NCBI GenBank assembly: GCA_008360975.2
Contig: CM039182.1
Location: 48,682,491-48,746,490, forward strand
DNA: 64,000 bases
DNA from: Lichenostomus cassidix
Taxonomy: Eukaryota; Chordata; Aves; Passeriformes; Meliphagidae
Direction: 5' to 3'
Of this stretch, positions 47,401 through 61,527 are shown piece by piece (the first letter of the stretch is position 1; the number at the start of each line of letters is the position of its first letter). Under the pieces are notes generated by a model. It was not told where the DNA came from. It saw nothing but the letters and a program-made list of their open reading frames with translations, and made no database searches. The translations under genes and the position numbers were made by a program.

Positions 47401-48526
47401 TTACACTTGGGATTCAAAATGTGGAGACAATAGGTCAAATTCAAGAAAACAACAGTCAAACTTATTCCATTAAAATGCTGTGTCTCTCAATATATAAAGG
47501 AATATTTTAGCCAGAATAGGAGGAAGCAATAAAACATCACCCTCTTATCTTTAACAGTACTATAATTTTCCCTGCCTCTAGTCACTCCATCTGTACAAAT
47601 GAAATGTTTTAGATAAAGCCACATCCTATGAACATGGCAGAGGCAAATCTACCCCTCTGAGGATGGGGAGTGAGTGCATAAACCAACCATTATCATATCA
47701 GCACTACTGGCATATCTCAATAAACCTATCTAGTGCAACTATTTCAAACACAGTAAGCCACTATTACATTTCACTGCGCAGTCTCTCCATCTGAAAAGGT
47801 TATTGTTGTTACAGTCTAGATGCTACTTTACTTAGCTCATCCTATGAGAGATGCTAGATGCAAAAGTGGAGTTTATTACCAAGATAACCCCTCTGTCAGT
47901 CCTTGTAAGTTGCTCCTCTGATCTCATCCAAAAATAAGATTACCCAGAGGCTTTAATGAACTATACTTAATTGATGTCTGGTATTAACTGCACCTTCATA
48001 AGAGAGATAATATCTTTTCCCCAGACACACATCACTCATACCCTCATATAAATCTAGTGTTTGTTGAGTGGGCCCATTTATATCATCTTACAAAATGTCA
48101 GACAGATCAGTTCTTGCTCCAGTTTCTAATTTCCTGATATAACGGATACGCACATCTACGTTGCCAGGCAGCAGATCTCAGGCTGTAGCCTCTACGGCAT
48201 TATTCTTCCCAATTTCCACATTAATTATTGACAGGTTAAAATATATTAATTAGTAACAGCCAGGAACAGCATACATCATTGCTAAACACTGGGATTACCT
48301 GGCATAGCAAAAGTAGGCAAATAATCTTTAGAGCAATATCTGAAGGACTGATTGAAGCAGAAATGTACAGAGGATATCCTCAGAGACAGAAGCACCCTTT
48401 TTCAGCAACAGGCATGTCCTTTCTGTTTTGCATCTGTATCACTAGCACAGGCTCAAGCCTGTGTAGAAAGAGCCACAGCCAGGACAAATAACTGTCTGAA
48501 CCCCTGTGTCTGCATAGCCCTGAAGA
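44447..48526. other. Non-coding sequence with a GC-richer part
   Basis: 45200-47250 is richer in G and C than its surroundings and includes an 89-codon plus-strand frame (46373-46642) and a 109-codon minus-strand frame over the same place; neither is recognised. The 48130-48270 segment has paired ATTAAT/TTAATTAG sites and may be a regulatory element, but the evidence is thin. Confidence 0.35.
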
Positions 48527-48784
48527 ATGGCCCACAAGGCTGAGGAAGGGCAAAAGTTGGCTGGTTCAGCATCTCTTGCAGAAATACCTTCAAAGCATCA
48601 TCCAAACCAGGGCCAAAACATTAGCAAAATTCAAGACAGACACAGCCCATCTGAGTTCAGTGTTTCTGAAGAGGACCTAGGCCTTGGGCTTGGTCATGCT
48701 GAGGACCACATGGAGTTTCTGCTTGCCTTAGTGCATATCTGTTACCATGTTATGCAAGAGACACCTCCCTGTCTGCAGGAATAA
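48527..48784 (+). other. Small open frame, 85 codons, unrecognised
   Basis: ATG at 48527 with an in-frame TGA six bases upstream, ending at TAA 48782-48784. The product is acidic in its middle (EFSVSEEDLGLGLGHAEDHM) and protein-like in composition. I recognise no domain and see no Kozak-like or promoter evidence. A frame of this length is expected several times by chance in the window. Confidence 0.12.
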
Positions 48785-51700
48785 GTATTCCTGATGAAGG
48801 CTTAGCAACACAAGTGCATGAGAGGAAAAGGGAGACAACCTGGCATGCTTGGTAGCAGTGCCTAGAAGGACCACATTCCTTACAGCCGAGAAAATTACAG
48901 AGCAACCCTTGGGGCTGATGATGAGATTTCCCCCAGGGAACACAATCTCTGCTCTTTGTAGAAAAAAGTGCCTGGTCAAGCACACACAGTGCTGGGAGAT
49001 ACATAACAGTACAATTGGAAAAAGGCAGTAAAACCAAATAATATCAGGTCCAGCATCTGCTACTGATAAGCACTTGAAATGTAACCAGTCCTGAGAACTT
49101 TTCCCCATCAGAATGCAAAGAAAATATCTTATTTCTCACACTCTCTGCTGAATACAAAATGGGAGTGGGGCAAAAAATTCTCAAAATATTAATACTAAGA
49201 GAATGACTCAGATATATACAGTGAGCAAGAGCGCTGTGTTTCTCCCATGACACAACTTAAAAGAGCTGCCATCCAGCTGCATGAACACTCATTTGCACAC
49301 ACACGTGGATCAAAGGACTCTAGACTACCCCAAAACCTTCTGCTGAGATGGTGTCATAACCTATTTCCAAGAAAATTGCTTCGATATCATATACTTCCAA
49401 CAGATAAGATCAAAGGGAACCATGTAAGAAAAACAGATTTCTCCATCTACCTGTTCACACTCTCTGCTTCTATACCCTTAAGAAACAGAAAGACAAATAC
49501 ACCAGTAAGCTTGACTTGTCATATGCACCAGTTAACCAACTGCTGCTGAGTGAAATCAGAAAAAAGCTTCCTCTGATTCCATAAACATAAAGTGATGGAG
49601 ACTGTGCCTTCCCAGTGCCTTCTGATGCTTGCTTTGCCCATCGTCTGTCTAGTTCTTAACTATTCATGCGCCAGGGATTATTGATTTCCAGGCTTTATTG
49701 CAGGCTCTGATTATTCATTGAGGTCTCAGTGGGTAACTAGAGGAATGACTTGTCACTGTTCAGCCATTTGAAAAATTGTTAGTGACCAGCGCAACCTTGC
49801 CTGGCTTGTTTTGCCATTGTGATTTAAGACTGAGGGTGTGCATCTGGAGGTTGCAGCCCATGCATATGCTTTCCTACCTGTGACCCCTGGAATTAAGCTT
49901 CTTTTCTACAGTACTGGAAGTCTTCAATCCCCATTCATTCAGCAGGAGTTTGAGAACACTGAGTATTGGACTGATATTCCCAGTGCATTCCCTGAAAGTG
50001 ATCCTGAAAGCACAAAGACAGACAAAAATGTGGCACTAAGGGATCAAATGCCTTGTCTGTCTCTGTCTCTCTCTATTTTGAGAGAAAATACTCTTTTTCA
50101 TCTGTTGCGCTTTTCATTTCATTTCAAACCACACACATTTTTTTCCAGATTAAGGTGTCTTCATCTGCAGCCAAATAAAAACATTTTGATATTCAAGGCA
50201 CTTTTAGATTCATATCCTTGAAGTCTGTAGAGGCCCATTAAGAGCTGTGAGGCATCCTCATCATTAAATGTGGCTCTACAGATGAGCACAGGTTGTAATA
50301 GGTTCTTCTCAGTAAAACTGCTATCATACAAGCATCATATTAGGGTAAAAAACAAATTAAAACCCTCTTAGTCAGAAGCTTATCTAGGCTTGAATTAACA
50401 GCCGCACATCCAACTTCCCGTTAGCTGTGTGCACCCTTGCTGCAAATGTTCAGCACCTCACGCTGCTCCTGTAATTGTGTCGAAAAAGGCCATCAGAATC
50501 AGAGCACTGTTTCCCATATTTCTGAATTACATTTATAGACTAAGGCACTCCAGGGTACAGCATACGCTTATCTTTCTGCACTTTAAAACGTAGCAGGGGT
50601 ACCGCAGTCCTGGACTAAAGATGCATTAGCAGAGTCATGCAGTGACAAATTGTATAACACCTGCTTTTACTAGGTTTAGCTCTAGTCTGCTATTAGTCCC
50701 TTGTTTTTTTGAACAATGTTTTCCTGTGAAATAATAACATAAAACTCAGTCAAGGTGGAGCTGTAAATAAATGCCAGTACATGAAGCTGTAAAAGCTTTA
50801 GAAAGTGTCACTGTCAGCAACAAGGAAGGCCAAAAAATTTGGAAGCATGAGGTTTACACACAGGAGACGGGTGACACATCACACCATGGCCTGTGTCGCT
50901 TGACTCACCACCACATGGCACAGGTTTGGGTCTATCCCAAGGATAAGGTTGCTCATCTACAAAGGTTAACCCTCATCCATTTGCATCACAGTCCACACAG
51001 CCAAACAAGGCCAAAGGAAAAATGCCATCCTGTTGGGCCTGGCACCGTTGCACTACTGCTCTGAAGGCAGCAGCAGCCATTCAACCCTGCTTGTATAGAT
51101 ACTTCGGAGCACTCAACGTTGGCTGCTCTTGTTGGAGCACAGTGCAAAGGCACAGTCCTGGGGTCATGGAATGTGGAGGGTGTTGCAGGAACCAGCCCCT
51201 AGTATGGTCTCACTCACCCCTTGATCTCAGCATTGCACTTCAAGAGAGGGGAGCTCCTTATACATGGGTCCATAGAAAAGGCTGGGACAGCCCCTGTTCA
51301 GCCACAATTGGTGAGACACCAAGAAAAGGTAGACCAATTCCAGCTTTGTGGTCACATCAATGGAAAACTGTATAAAAAATTAAGTCTTTCACTGCCCTGT
51401 CCTGCAGCTGGATAAAGGAGGAAATAGAGCTTGGGCTGTCAGGAGAGAGTGAAGCCAGACTTCTGGGACATGGAGAAGCTGAGGACTTCCAGCTGAGGAC
51501 TGAAACTCAGGAGCAACAGTCCCAGGGCTGATGGAAAATGTACTGAATAATCCAGTGGTGTGCATCAAAATGACTTTATATTATTATTATTAGATCTCAG
51601 AAAGAAATTGGCAAAAGGGAAGAGCAAGGCAAAAATATTTAAACAGAAAGAGGAAAGGTAAGATGATAAGAAAGGCTGAATACAAAATAGCCCTTGCTGA

Positions 51701-54344
51701 AGCAGGCATTTAGCCCCAGCACCAGAAAGGCACATCTGCTGGTGCCCTGGGACTCCCAGAAATTTCCTTATAGTGTTTGTTTGGAACTTTTAACATTAAA
51801 AAAGACACCAAAATAAGCATATCTGGTTTTGTTCGGCACAGAATTTAAATGACATTTTCACTGCACAAATGTGACATAGGTATATGTAGCTATCCAGTTT
51901 TCATGCTTCTAAGTCAAGGGAAATAAGGTTGTGTAGCAAGCTGGTGTGGCACACATGCTAACAGAAGGCTGGGGCAACTGAGTTAAGGAACATAGAGAAA
52001 GCAGTGGCACCACTGTTCTATGAGACTCATATGCAACACAGATACCCCTATGTTACTTAAGAAACCACTCTTAATCCATCTGCAAATCTTAACTAACTGC
52101 AAGATCCCTGATGCATTGCTGAGCATTGTGGCTGTTGCCTTGGCAGGACCGGTGAGGTAGGGTCTCCCCCAGAGATGATGCTGGGTCCAGCAGATGAGGC
52201 ATGGGACAATGTCAGGAAAGCAAAAGTCTATGCCTGGCTCATACACAGCTTCATTTCACAGCGATAAAATGACCAAGCACTACATCTTCCCTTTTCACCA
52301 GCTATAAAACATTGATACTTACAAACCTCTTGTAATTACTAGAAGAGCTGGAAGGCACAATTTAAGTCGTTAAAGCATCGTGTGATTTTCCACAAAAGAA
52401 GCCATAAACAGATTTACAGGTCTGAAAACAGGGAGCACAGGCATCTGCCTCCCTGCTCTGCCCAGCCTAAGGAGCTCTCCTGCACAGAACACTTCGGGAG
52501 GTGTGCTGCTGCTTTCAGTTAGGTTGTTATGCAAGGAGGGAGAAACAACTTTCCATTCAAGGCAATGACCTGGAACCCAGAGAATTGTCTTTTAGCTCTG
52601 AGACTGCTGCAGATTTCTTACTGGCTTTGACTTAGCTGTTTAATCTTCCTGCACTTCAGTTATCCCGTTAGGAGAATCAGGAGATAACCTTTTTAACTCA
52701 CAGGGGGTTGTAGGTGAATTCAAGTTGCTGAAGAGCTCTGATACTAAGACGATTTGGGTTATAAAAGTACATAAGTGTATTAGGAATTCTGTAGCTAGCT
52801 GATTCGTATTTCATAATACCCACTAAAACTGGCATACGGAGCTCTTAATCCATAGATAAATTCATTTTAATCCCCAAATCTAGTCAATGGCACTGGTTTC
52901 CTACAAGATCAACACACACACACAAAAATCTTGCTATCCAAATCCATCTGGATATTACTGGGTTAAGAGAAGCCAGAAAAAAAGAGGAAAAGAAATAAAA
53001 ACAATGAAGACAAGAAACCATTTAATTATAATCATTCATAATTCATCAATGTTTCAGCTGGTGTGTTTAAACTTTTCACAAGTAGATCCTTGCATAAATT
53101 CTCACATGCAAAATGTCATTCATGCTAATTTAGTTTTGCAATGCAGAGGCCAGTTCAGGGACACTGTACTTCAAAAGTGTAGTTAGTCTCAAGCTGAACT
53201 ATGAACAGAAGAAATGTCTTGAATAAACTAATCATGAAGTGTTTCTTTTTACTGTAGCAGATCACAGTTTAACAAAAGCAGCAAGGATACTGAGGATTGC
53301 ATACTACAGAGCAAAGGGGGTTTCAATTGCAATGACAAGAGTATAACTAATAAAAACACCACGATGTAAAGAAACCACATCATGTTAGATATGAAGTGTC
53401 CTCTCATAGATCAAACTTCAGCCTGAATACAGTGAACTCAGTGGAATGAGTATCACTCTTGTAGTATGACTAATGCAATCATCTCATTCATGTGACCTGA
53501 CAAGAGCTTTCTCTATGCGAGACTTAAGGTGAGAATTTAATAACATCATTGAGCTAGAGCTAATGTCATCTGGCACTTTAAATCTCTCCGATGGAAAGTT
53601 ATCAGTAGATAAAAACCTTTTGTTGAGTTCAGTTAGTGATTCAGAGAGGTAAATTTGCTGAAATGTCAAGACTGAAATGAAAGGTAGTGTTAACATTCAT
53701 TCTTTTGCAATAAAGAATGAATTTAGGAGCTCAGGAAGGCTGGTGTGTAGAGCCCTAGATAAAACCGAGCATAGCCTGGGCAGATGCTATTTCAAACTTA
53801 GTCTTCTGCCTCCACTGCCTCTTCTGTCTCCTAATCAGAAGACAAAATAAAAACAAGGAAAAAATTGCGTCCATTTCACATCTGGGTGCCTTTTAACTAG
53901 ATAATTAGCTATTGTCCTTCTAGCTGTCTAAGGCACTTTGGTGCAGAAAAATATCTATGTGGCAGTAGTAGAAAACAATAAAGAACACCTCGTCTAGCAG
54001 CCTTTTGACTTTTATCACTTAAAACATTTCTGTTGTAAAGGATCATGACTTCTAGCCTTCCTGCAACCTGGATTTGATGGCAAACCTTCAATAGATTATA
54101 AAAGAAGATAAATTGGCATTTTAAAAGGGATAAAAAGACATCACAGTAAGTGTTTCAAAAATTAGCAAGGGATTTTTTGAATGAGTGATTGAGTTTTCTT
54201 ACCAGAAGACATTTAGGTCTACGTGTAATGCCAGTAGCGGCAGCAGACAGAGGAAAAAGAGCCCATGGAAGAGCTCATGATTGGGGGCACAGTTTGGATG
54301 ACAACACAAAATAAAATTACTGTTTTTCTTTTAGAGGTGACTTT
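48785..54344. other. Non-coding sequence
   Basis: No recognised gene or repeat. An ATT run lies at about 51579-51591 and a CA run at about 52910-52923. Minus-strand frames at 51983-52246 (87 codons) and 53484-53696 (70 codons, hydrophilic, protein-like) are unrecognised. Confidence 0.4.
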
Positions 54345-54960
54345 CCAGATAAAATAAATGCAGGGCCTTCATCAAATTTGACATGAGAAAAGCATTTGAT
54401 GAAATGTCATATGGTAAAATATTTATAAACAAAGAAAAATCAGATTAGTGGAAGAAATATAGTGATATGGATTTTAAAAGGAAGTTCTTGGGCAAAATGG
54501 AGTTGACCATGGCTGTAGCTGAAAAATCAGCATGAACCATTCACATCTCATATTTTCATATAACAACTGAAGTTAAAAACAGGACTGAGCTACGACATTT
54601 GCTGAGGGATGTCATTGGTAAAGATGAGCATTAGCATATTGCGTGGGAAGTACCTGAGACATTCAAGAACAGGAGTAGTGGAAATGGAATCAAATTGCCT
54701 AGGACAAAAGTGGCATCAGCTTGCACTTACAGACTAGAAACAAGAAGCTTTTCTCTGAGCTGAGAACTCATTAGTCAGTGATGACAGACAGGCAAAAAGG
54801 CCTGAGGGTTATTCATGGAAGACAGGATGACTGTGCCATGATGGAAAGTGTAAATACAGTCCTTGTTGTTATCAGGTAAAAAATGTTTCTGGTAGCAACA
54901 GGGAAGTATTAGTGCCATTATAGAACTCATAGATGTCACAGAGGTACCAACTGCAGTACA
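54345..54960 (+). mobile_element. Ancient CR1-type LINE fragment with a reverse-transcriptase motif remnant
   Basis: At 54368-54412 the plus frame reads FIKFDMRKAFDEMSY, matching reverse-transcriptase motif A of LINEs (D-x-x-KAFD). Further on, GGAAGTATTAGTGCCATTAT near 54904-54923 matches the conserved ORF2 stretch before the thumb region of old CR1 families, and GCAAAAAGGCCTGAGGGTTA near 54793-54812 fits the segment before it. The part between is much shortened. All frames are broken. The remnant is old and internally deleted, and its ends are approximate. Confidence 0.72.
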
Positions 54961-56834
54961 CTCCCAGGCAGCCTTATTTAAACAAAAAAAAAAATTGAAT
55001 CACAAGCAGGTAATCAGGATAATTAAGGAAATTAACAGTTTCATCTTCCAAAAGGATGTGAGCAGAAGTGAAACAAAGCCTTCAGGAGCTATGACAATAT
55101 TCCTAACAGAGAATAAACACCTTCTAGGAAAGACAGAGAGCTAAAAGACTATACATGCACAGAAAATCATCCATTTGTCATGATCACAGATTAAGACAGA
55201 GCTCAAAAGACGAGATGGCCAGAAGAGCCCTCTTCCTGTGGGAAAGTAGTAAAACAAACTCAAAAAGGAACAAAAGCTCTTCTAGTTTTAAGGTTCAATG
55301 TGGTCCTCTTCCTGGCATAATTTTATGACATAAGTACTTGCAAAACAGAAGACCTGCCTCAGCCCAAGTGGGCCCTTACAGTTCCATATATCTATACATT
55401 GCTCTTAAAAATAATATTTCACTCCCATTCACCTATTTGCATTCCAAATACAAATACAGACTGTTGGACTTAGCTGGTGCTCTGAAATCTGTGGATGTTT
55501 CAGAACTCAAAAAAGATATTATTTTCCTTTGTACATAGCTTTTTCAGTCCTTCTTTCTGAACTGGCTCAGTTATAAATACTGCTATGACTATATGAAGTA
55601 ACCTGATAAAGTCCTGGTATAAAATCAAACAGGTGAAATTGAGACTTGAGTCCCACTAAAAAATATGCTTGTTACCAGAAAATAAAACACCATAGCAGGA
55701 GTGGGTGTACTTTGGCTCTAAAAAACAAAGAAAGAAAGAAACAGACAAAAAAAAACTTGTTACAAATTATTCAATCCACAAAGGTCAATATATCACCTGA
55801 CAATAGCAATTATACAAAGATTTATCTTACATAATCTTCTGTGACGTTACATGTATTGAATCTTCTAATATATGATTACTAATCTAAGCAGATAATGGCT
55901 AAGAATATGTTTATGAATGGCTTGGAAGATATTGTGAGAAGAGTCTTACATTTTTTAAAACCTTTCAATGAAGGGGAGGTTCAGTCTCATATTATTATTG
56001 CTTGCAATGATCAGGTAGTTTTCTTTACCCAATGCTACTGCATAAGGCTTCTTTTACAGTCTGACTTAGGGCCAGAAAGGCCTGTGATATCATGGATCAC
56101 CCTGGGAGTACATTGTTTTCATTTTCTTTTACATTTCAGAAGCAAGAAATAATTTTTCAATTTTTTTGGGACCAAGAATACTCTGTCTTCCAGGGGTGCC
56201 AGTGAGAGCTAGTTATATCCTGGATGGACACTTTTACTGCCAGCACTGAGCAAAACTTAGATTTCTTCTCAAGCAGGATACTTGCATTGGTCATGAACAC
56301 ACTCATTCTCAGATAAGCAATGAAATATATGAAAGTGAAAAACATTCCCCCTGTCACTGGCTATGTTTTGGGTGCAATAACTAACGGAATAGAAGAAAAC
56401 ATAGATTAGGCAAAATCTTAAAACACACAGATCTCAGATTTTAAAAGATAGCACAGGAAGATAAAATGTGGGACAAGAGAGAGATTTTTCACCAGAAGAA
56501 CCCATGCTAAAGCTGGCAGAGGCACATCAGCACAGAACTTGAGTGGGAGGAGCTTCCCATCCAAAACCTTCCCCTCTCACAAACTGTACGCAACCAGCAC
56601 CTCAACAAGACCACCCCTGGCTCCCCACAGCCCATTCTGGAAAAGAAAAGGGGGGACTTAAAATAGCCAAGAAACATGTTCTAAGGACTCTTAGTATCTC
56701 TTCACCACTGCTTCCTCCATCTTGTCCAGCTTTGAATCCTCTTTGGTTTAAATGTGGCTGAATTTTAACTCTTGATTAATTAGGATTCTATTCAGTTAAG
56801 GTAACAGACTATTTTCTATGCAGAACTCACTCCA
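54961..56834. other. Non-coding sequence
   Basis: No recognised gene. A GAAA run lies at about 55726-55740. The left few hundred bases could extend the ancient LINE, but I cannot follow it. Confidence 0.45.
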
Positions 56835-56900
56835 GAACATCATAGAGCAGTTTTGGTTGGAAGGACCTTTACAGGTCACCTAGACAACCAGAGCATCATG
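56835..56900 (-). mobile_element. CR1 LINE 3' terminal fragment
   Basis: The plus strand reads ACATCATAGAGCAGTTTTGG, then TTGGAAGGACCTTTACAGGT. This is the inverted CR1 3' end (CATAGAAT tail, TTGGAAGGGACC, TTTAAAGATCATCTAG). The copy is about 65 bp and diverged. Confidence 0.8.
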
Positions 56901-59900
56901 AGGAACAAGATATAAGGAGCCTCAAGGCCCAAGATAGGTCCTTAACTGGCACTCTCAGAGAAATGTAGTAAGTATTTATGAAATTGTGTGAGAGATCAAT
57001 ATTTTAAGGGACCTCACGAAATTTTTCCTTCAGACGTCATCCCCTGCAGGTGTAAAATACTCAGCCAACAATGTAAACTGTATGTTATCTTTTTGTTTTC
57101 ATCAGACTGAATCTCCCACTCAAATGCAGATGGGCAGATTCCTGGGTATATCCAGAACTTCAGGAAGGTCCTAGCATCCCAGGTAAGCAGAGATTTGAAC
57201 CAGATCATGTCTCCTTGTAGAAGTAAGACTTAATGACCTGTTTTTAAACCTGGACCTGCTGATCCAATCCGACTACCATACCACCTACCACAGCTACAGT
57301 CATGGGGACTCAGCTTCTGGCATGGTTTAAAGGGTGGCTTGTCCACTCTAGGAAGAACAGTGCAAAGCCCCATTGGATGTTTGAAAAAGAATAAAGGCCA
57401 TCTATTGCTGGATTCCTGGAGCAGTGGCAGAGGCTTTGCTGAGAGACAATTGACCTGAAACTCTTCTTCTACCCCACCAAAAAGATAAAACCAAAACCAA
57501 CCCTTCCCTTACAGCACATTCAGTTTATGCCCCAAAGCCAGGCTTGTACGGAGGAGTACTGTACTTATCCTAAAACGATCCATGCCTTTTCCCATCCTCC
57601 CTGTTCTCTGCACATGCCTTTTGCTTAAGTTAAGCAGAAGCCACCCAAGAGGTACAGAATAAAGCAGGGAAAATAATCACAGAGAAATAAACCCCATTTG
57701 CCAGCTTAATTTGCTGATATATTTGACAATGCGTTTAACTTTCAAAAGTACAAATGCACTCCCTGAATGCAGCTTCCCAGCAGCTGACCTTTCTTTTACT
57801 TTGTCAACTATTGAGAAGGCAGATATTTAAGTCTTTAACCACCTTTCTCTGGAACTCTACTGAACCCTTAATCAATTCAATTTTTAATAGCTGTTTAACA
57901 TCCCAACAGGAATGATTTTATCGGCTAGTTTCCAACTTTCTCCACTGACTACTGAATCAACTAATAAGGGTTTGTGTTTTCAGTCATGTATGTAAAGAAA
58001 TTATAAATGAGTCCTTATTTCACAAGTGCAATCCTATAATATATTGGTACTTCTGTTCTGATCCAGCAAGGCTTAGATGAATGTCCTCCATTTCAAGGAC
58101 ACTTCCCTCAATTGAGTAATGCTCTCTAAAATGGGGGCATAATTATTGTACTTAAAGTTATGTGCATTGTTAAGGTCTTTGCCACAACAGGTGCTGTGCT
58201 CAGGTGCACTTGGACAGGATCCAGATACTTGGAGATACCAGACTGGAAGTGTACCAAACAGTTAAAAACCCCTTTTTTCTGTGAATCATAGCAAAAGTTC
58301 CTCTTTGGGGTTTAAAGCCTGTGTAATCATTGCAGATATTTAATGATCTTATCAAGAGAATCCATATTTTAAAGATGCCTTTCTCATTTGTGAGATACCC
58401 AGAACGGGAAATTAGACTCCTCTTATTTATTATTTCCAGTGATCTTTTCAGATAATCTTTACACAGAATTTTGTAAGCTCTTCTAATTAGACCAGAGGCA
58501 CTTCAAGCCATGCAATGTGTTTCTCTGTTGCTGCAGTAGATATAGAAAGAAATTACTATCCAGGCTTAAATGTTATGTGGCTATTGCTGACTTAAACAGG
58601 AATGATGGTTTTAGTGAGATCTTGAGCCAGAAATCTAATTTTCTATCTGCTTTTAAAACACAGCAAAATGAGCAGTCATGAGGTAAACCTATGACAGGTT
58701 AGAAATGAGAAATTTTAAGGGCTATTAAACTTTTTTAAAATGTTCCCAGAGGATCAGCATAAACTTACCTAGTGCCTCTACTTCTGTAGTTGTGATATAG
58801 TGGGAGAATTCACAGTGTTCAATGGTTTATTCAGTGAACTCCAACAGCTTGGTAGTAACATTGGCTGACATAAAAGCCAGGAGGGATATCACAGCATCTG
58901 CACACCTGAAACAGAGTTTCAGATTACTGTCTACCTGTTACATTTTTCATGAATCTTATTATGCAGTCTTGTTTAGCTTTAAGTTTCTTTGTTGTTCATT
59001 TTTGGTGGTCATTCTTCTTTTAAGAAAGTATTATTTGTTTTCAAATTAATTGGACAAAAAGTAGAGTTTGGAAGAGAGACTAGACAACTTTATTCCTGAT
59101 CTGTGGGTAAAATATGAGACATCCAAAGCAGTCTCATTTGCCCAACATATGCCATTCAGGTGAAGAAATAAAATGCTAAAGGTCACAGTTATTGATGGAC
59201 AGTCTGCTCAAATCCAAGACAATGGATGGAAACGAGAGTGGCCAGGTCGTACTTAGCACTCGTACACAAGTTTGGTTTTGCATAACAGAATGAAAACATT
59301 GATCCAAAGGAAAGAATGAGCCCATGCCAAAAATTAAGCAGATGGGAAGTATCTGTACTGGCAGTGAGAGAAACCTTCTAATCATCACAGCTTTGAATCA
59401 ACTTTTGGGCAGGACCTGCATCCATAACTTGTGCCCTCAATGGCATATATAATTGTTGTTGACAATATAAAATTTATTCTAGATTTATTCCGGGGTTACT
59501 GAGAGCAGAGGCCAGTCTTTTAATACGAAATAGGTCCCCTGAGAGACATTGCCAGGTAGCAGAGAGTGAGAATTTGCATCACATAAGCTGCAATGACACT
59601 GACATCAGGAAGTGTCCTATTGGCATTCTGACAGAAAAGCAGACATGGAAGTATTTGAATCTTGATTTAGTATCTGATGCATCTGGCACTGGAGAAAAAG
59701 TTGGGGTCTGGGCATCAAGGCAACTGTACTGGTCTTTGCCTTTCTGACCCAGGTCCTGCCCCACCACCACCACCCACTATAAACTTGTATCAACACAGAT
59801 CTCACATCTGACCACCTTTTACAAGAAACAGAGATGAAAATCATATCTGAGCACTCTTACACACTATTTCACAGCTGCTCCAAGCTTCTTGGAATAAAAC

Positions 59901-61527
59901 CTGGAAATGTTTCTCAGCCACGTATCTTTATAGAGGGTGCAAAATGTGAAACTGACTTGGCAAACTCCTTGAGTTCAAGCAAGGATGGAAATGGTAAAAA
60001 TAATTAGCTGTGCCCTTACAGGTAGTAGCATCCATGTCCTGCTTTATTTCAGCACAAATCTTGGCTCTAATGTACACCTCTGCAGCAGCACAAAGGAGCC
60101 ATAAAGTCACACTGGCTGACAAGCAAAATATTCTCCTTGCATGGGGGATTCATGCACCGCAAAGTCAGAAACACTGACTCTGTATCATTCTTCCTCCCTG
60201 TGGAGGTGATGTAGGCAAATGTCAGCAGCAACTCACAACTGCAGTTCTCCAGCTGCTGGAGCAGCTGCTTGGAGACAGTGCTGACCTGGAAAATATTACA
60301 ATAATCTTAAGGCTTCTTTGAATCATTCCAAGAGCTAAACCGGCTGGCTTAATATTGCACACTTGCCCCTCTCAGACCTACAGTCAGGATTTCCTTTTCC
60401 TCAACTCAAATCCTTCCTCACACAGAAAGAAAGCCATGGGTGCAGATTATCTTCTCCAGAAGGCAGAGCTAAAAGGCTGCTGAATTTGTCCAACCCTGGA
60501 TTTGAGGGGGAGCAAAAGGAAAGATTATCCAGGTGTTACTACCAGCATATTTTCTTGTTTCATGAGTAGGTCTTTAGTAAATGAGTGACAGTGCTTCATA
60601 CACTTTAACCAACTGCTGCCCTTATTAAATGCCACATGTACCCAAATCCTTTGTTTCTGCCAATCAAACCTCAAGTGTGCCTTCCAGAGTTTGTCTCATA
60701 GTAAAATCCATCATTTTTACAACACTGATACAGAAATCCATCCAACAAGCTCTGCTGGTCAGCAGAAGGGGAACAAGATATTTCCTGAAATAAAGCTCTT
60801 CATTAAAGGACTTTCCCTACCAGGGAAGCTTAGTGTGGTCGCTACAGCATGTAATTAGAAGTCAAAGGACTAAAGCTTAAATAAAAAAAGCTATGTGACT
60901 GAATTATTAACTTCCCTAGCTATTAATTTGCAATATATACGAACTCATCCCCGTCATAGGGATATTGAGAGACTTAAACAGTGAATATATCTGAAGCACT
61001 ATAAAATGTTGAAAAGCTGAATACTTGGCTTTGTGGGGCTGACCATTTTAGTAAACACTTAAATAGCTGATATAGGGCTGGTAAATTTTGAGCTAAAATA
61101 ATAAAATGAACCTGTGGTGGGACTTAAACACTTTCCTCCCTCCATATTTGGAAGAAGTTTACACAGAGCACAAAAGTGTACTCTATTACTCTATTATTGA
61201 ACAATTCTGTTATTTGAATTATTGTTTTTAATAGCTCTAAAAGTATATCCAGGTATCATCAGACAAAATTTATGAGCACTTGGGCCCAGGATTCTTCCCC
61301 TAGAGCAGGGAAAAGAATTTTCATCTTCTGCTGAAAGCCTTCCCTAATTTGTCAAAAGAATTGAAGAGGGAAAAAAAAATCCTCAGGAAAAGGATGAGAG
61401 TTACTGCAGAGACCAAAAAAAACATATTCCCAAGAACTGAGCCTTTCACATGGTAGCACATTATAACCATTGGAAGCAACGCAGACTTCTATTTTCCCTT
61501 TATAAAAGCCATGTTTCATTTAATGAG
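56901..61527. other. Non-coding sequence
   Basis: No recognised gene or repeat. Frames are all below 80 codons. Confidence 0.5.
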
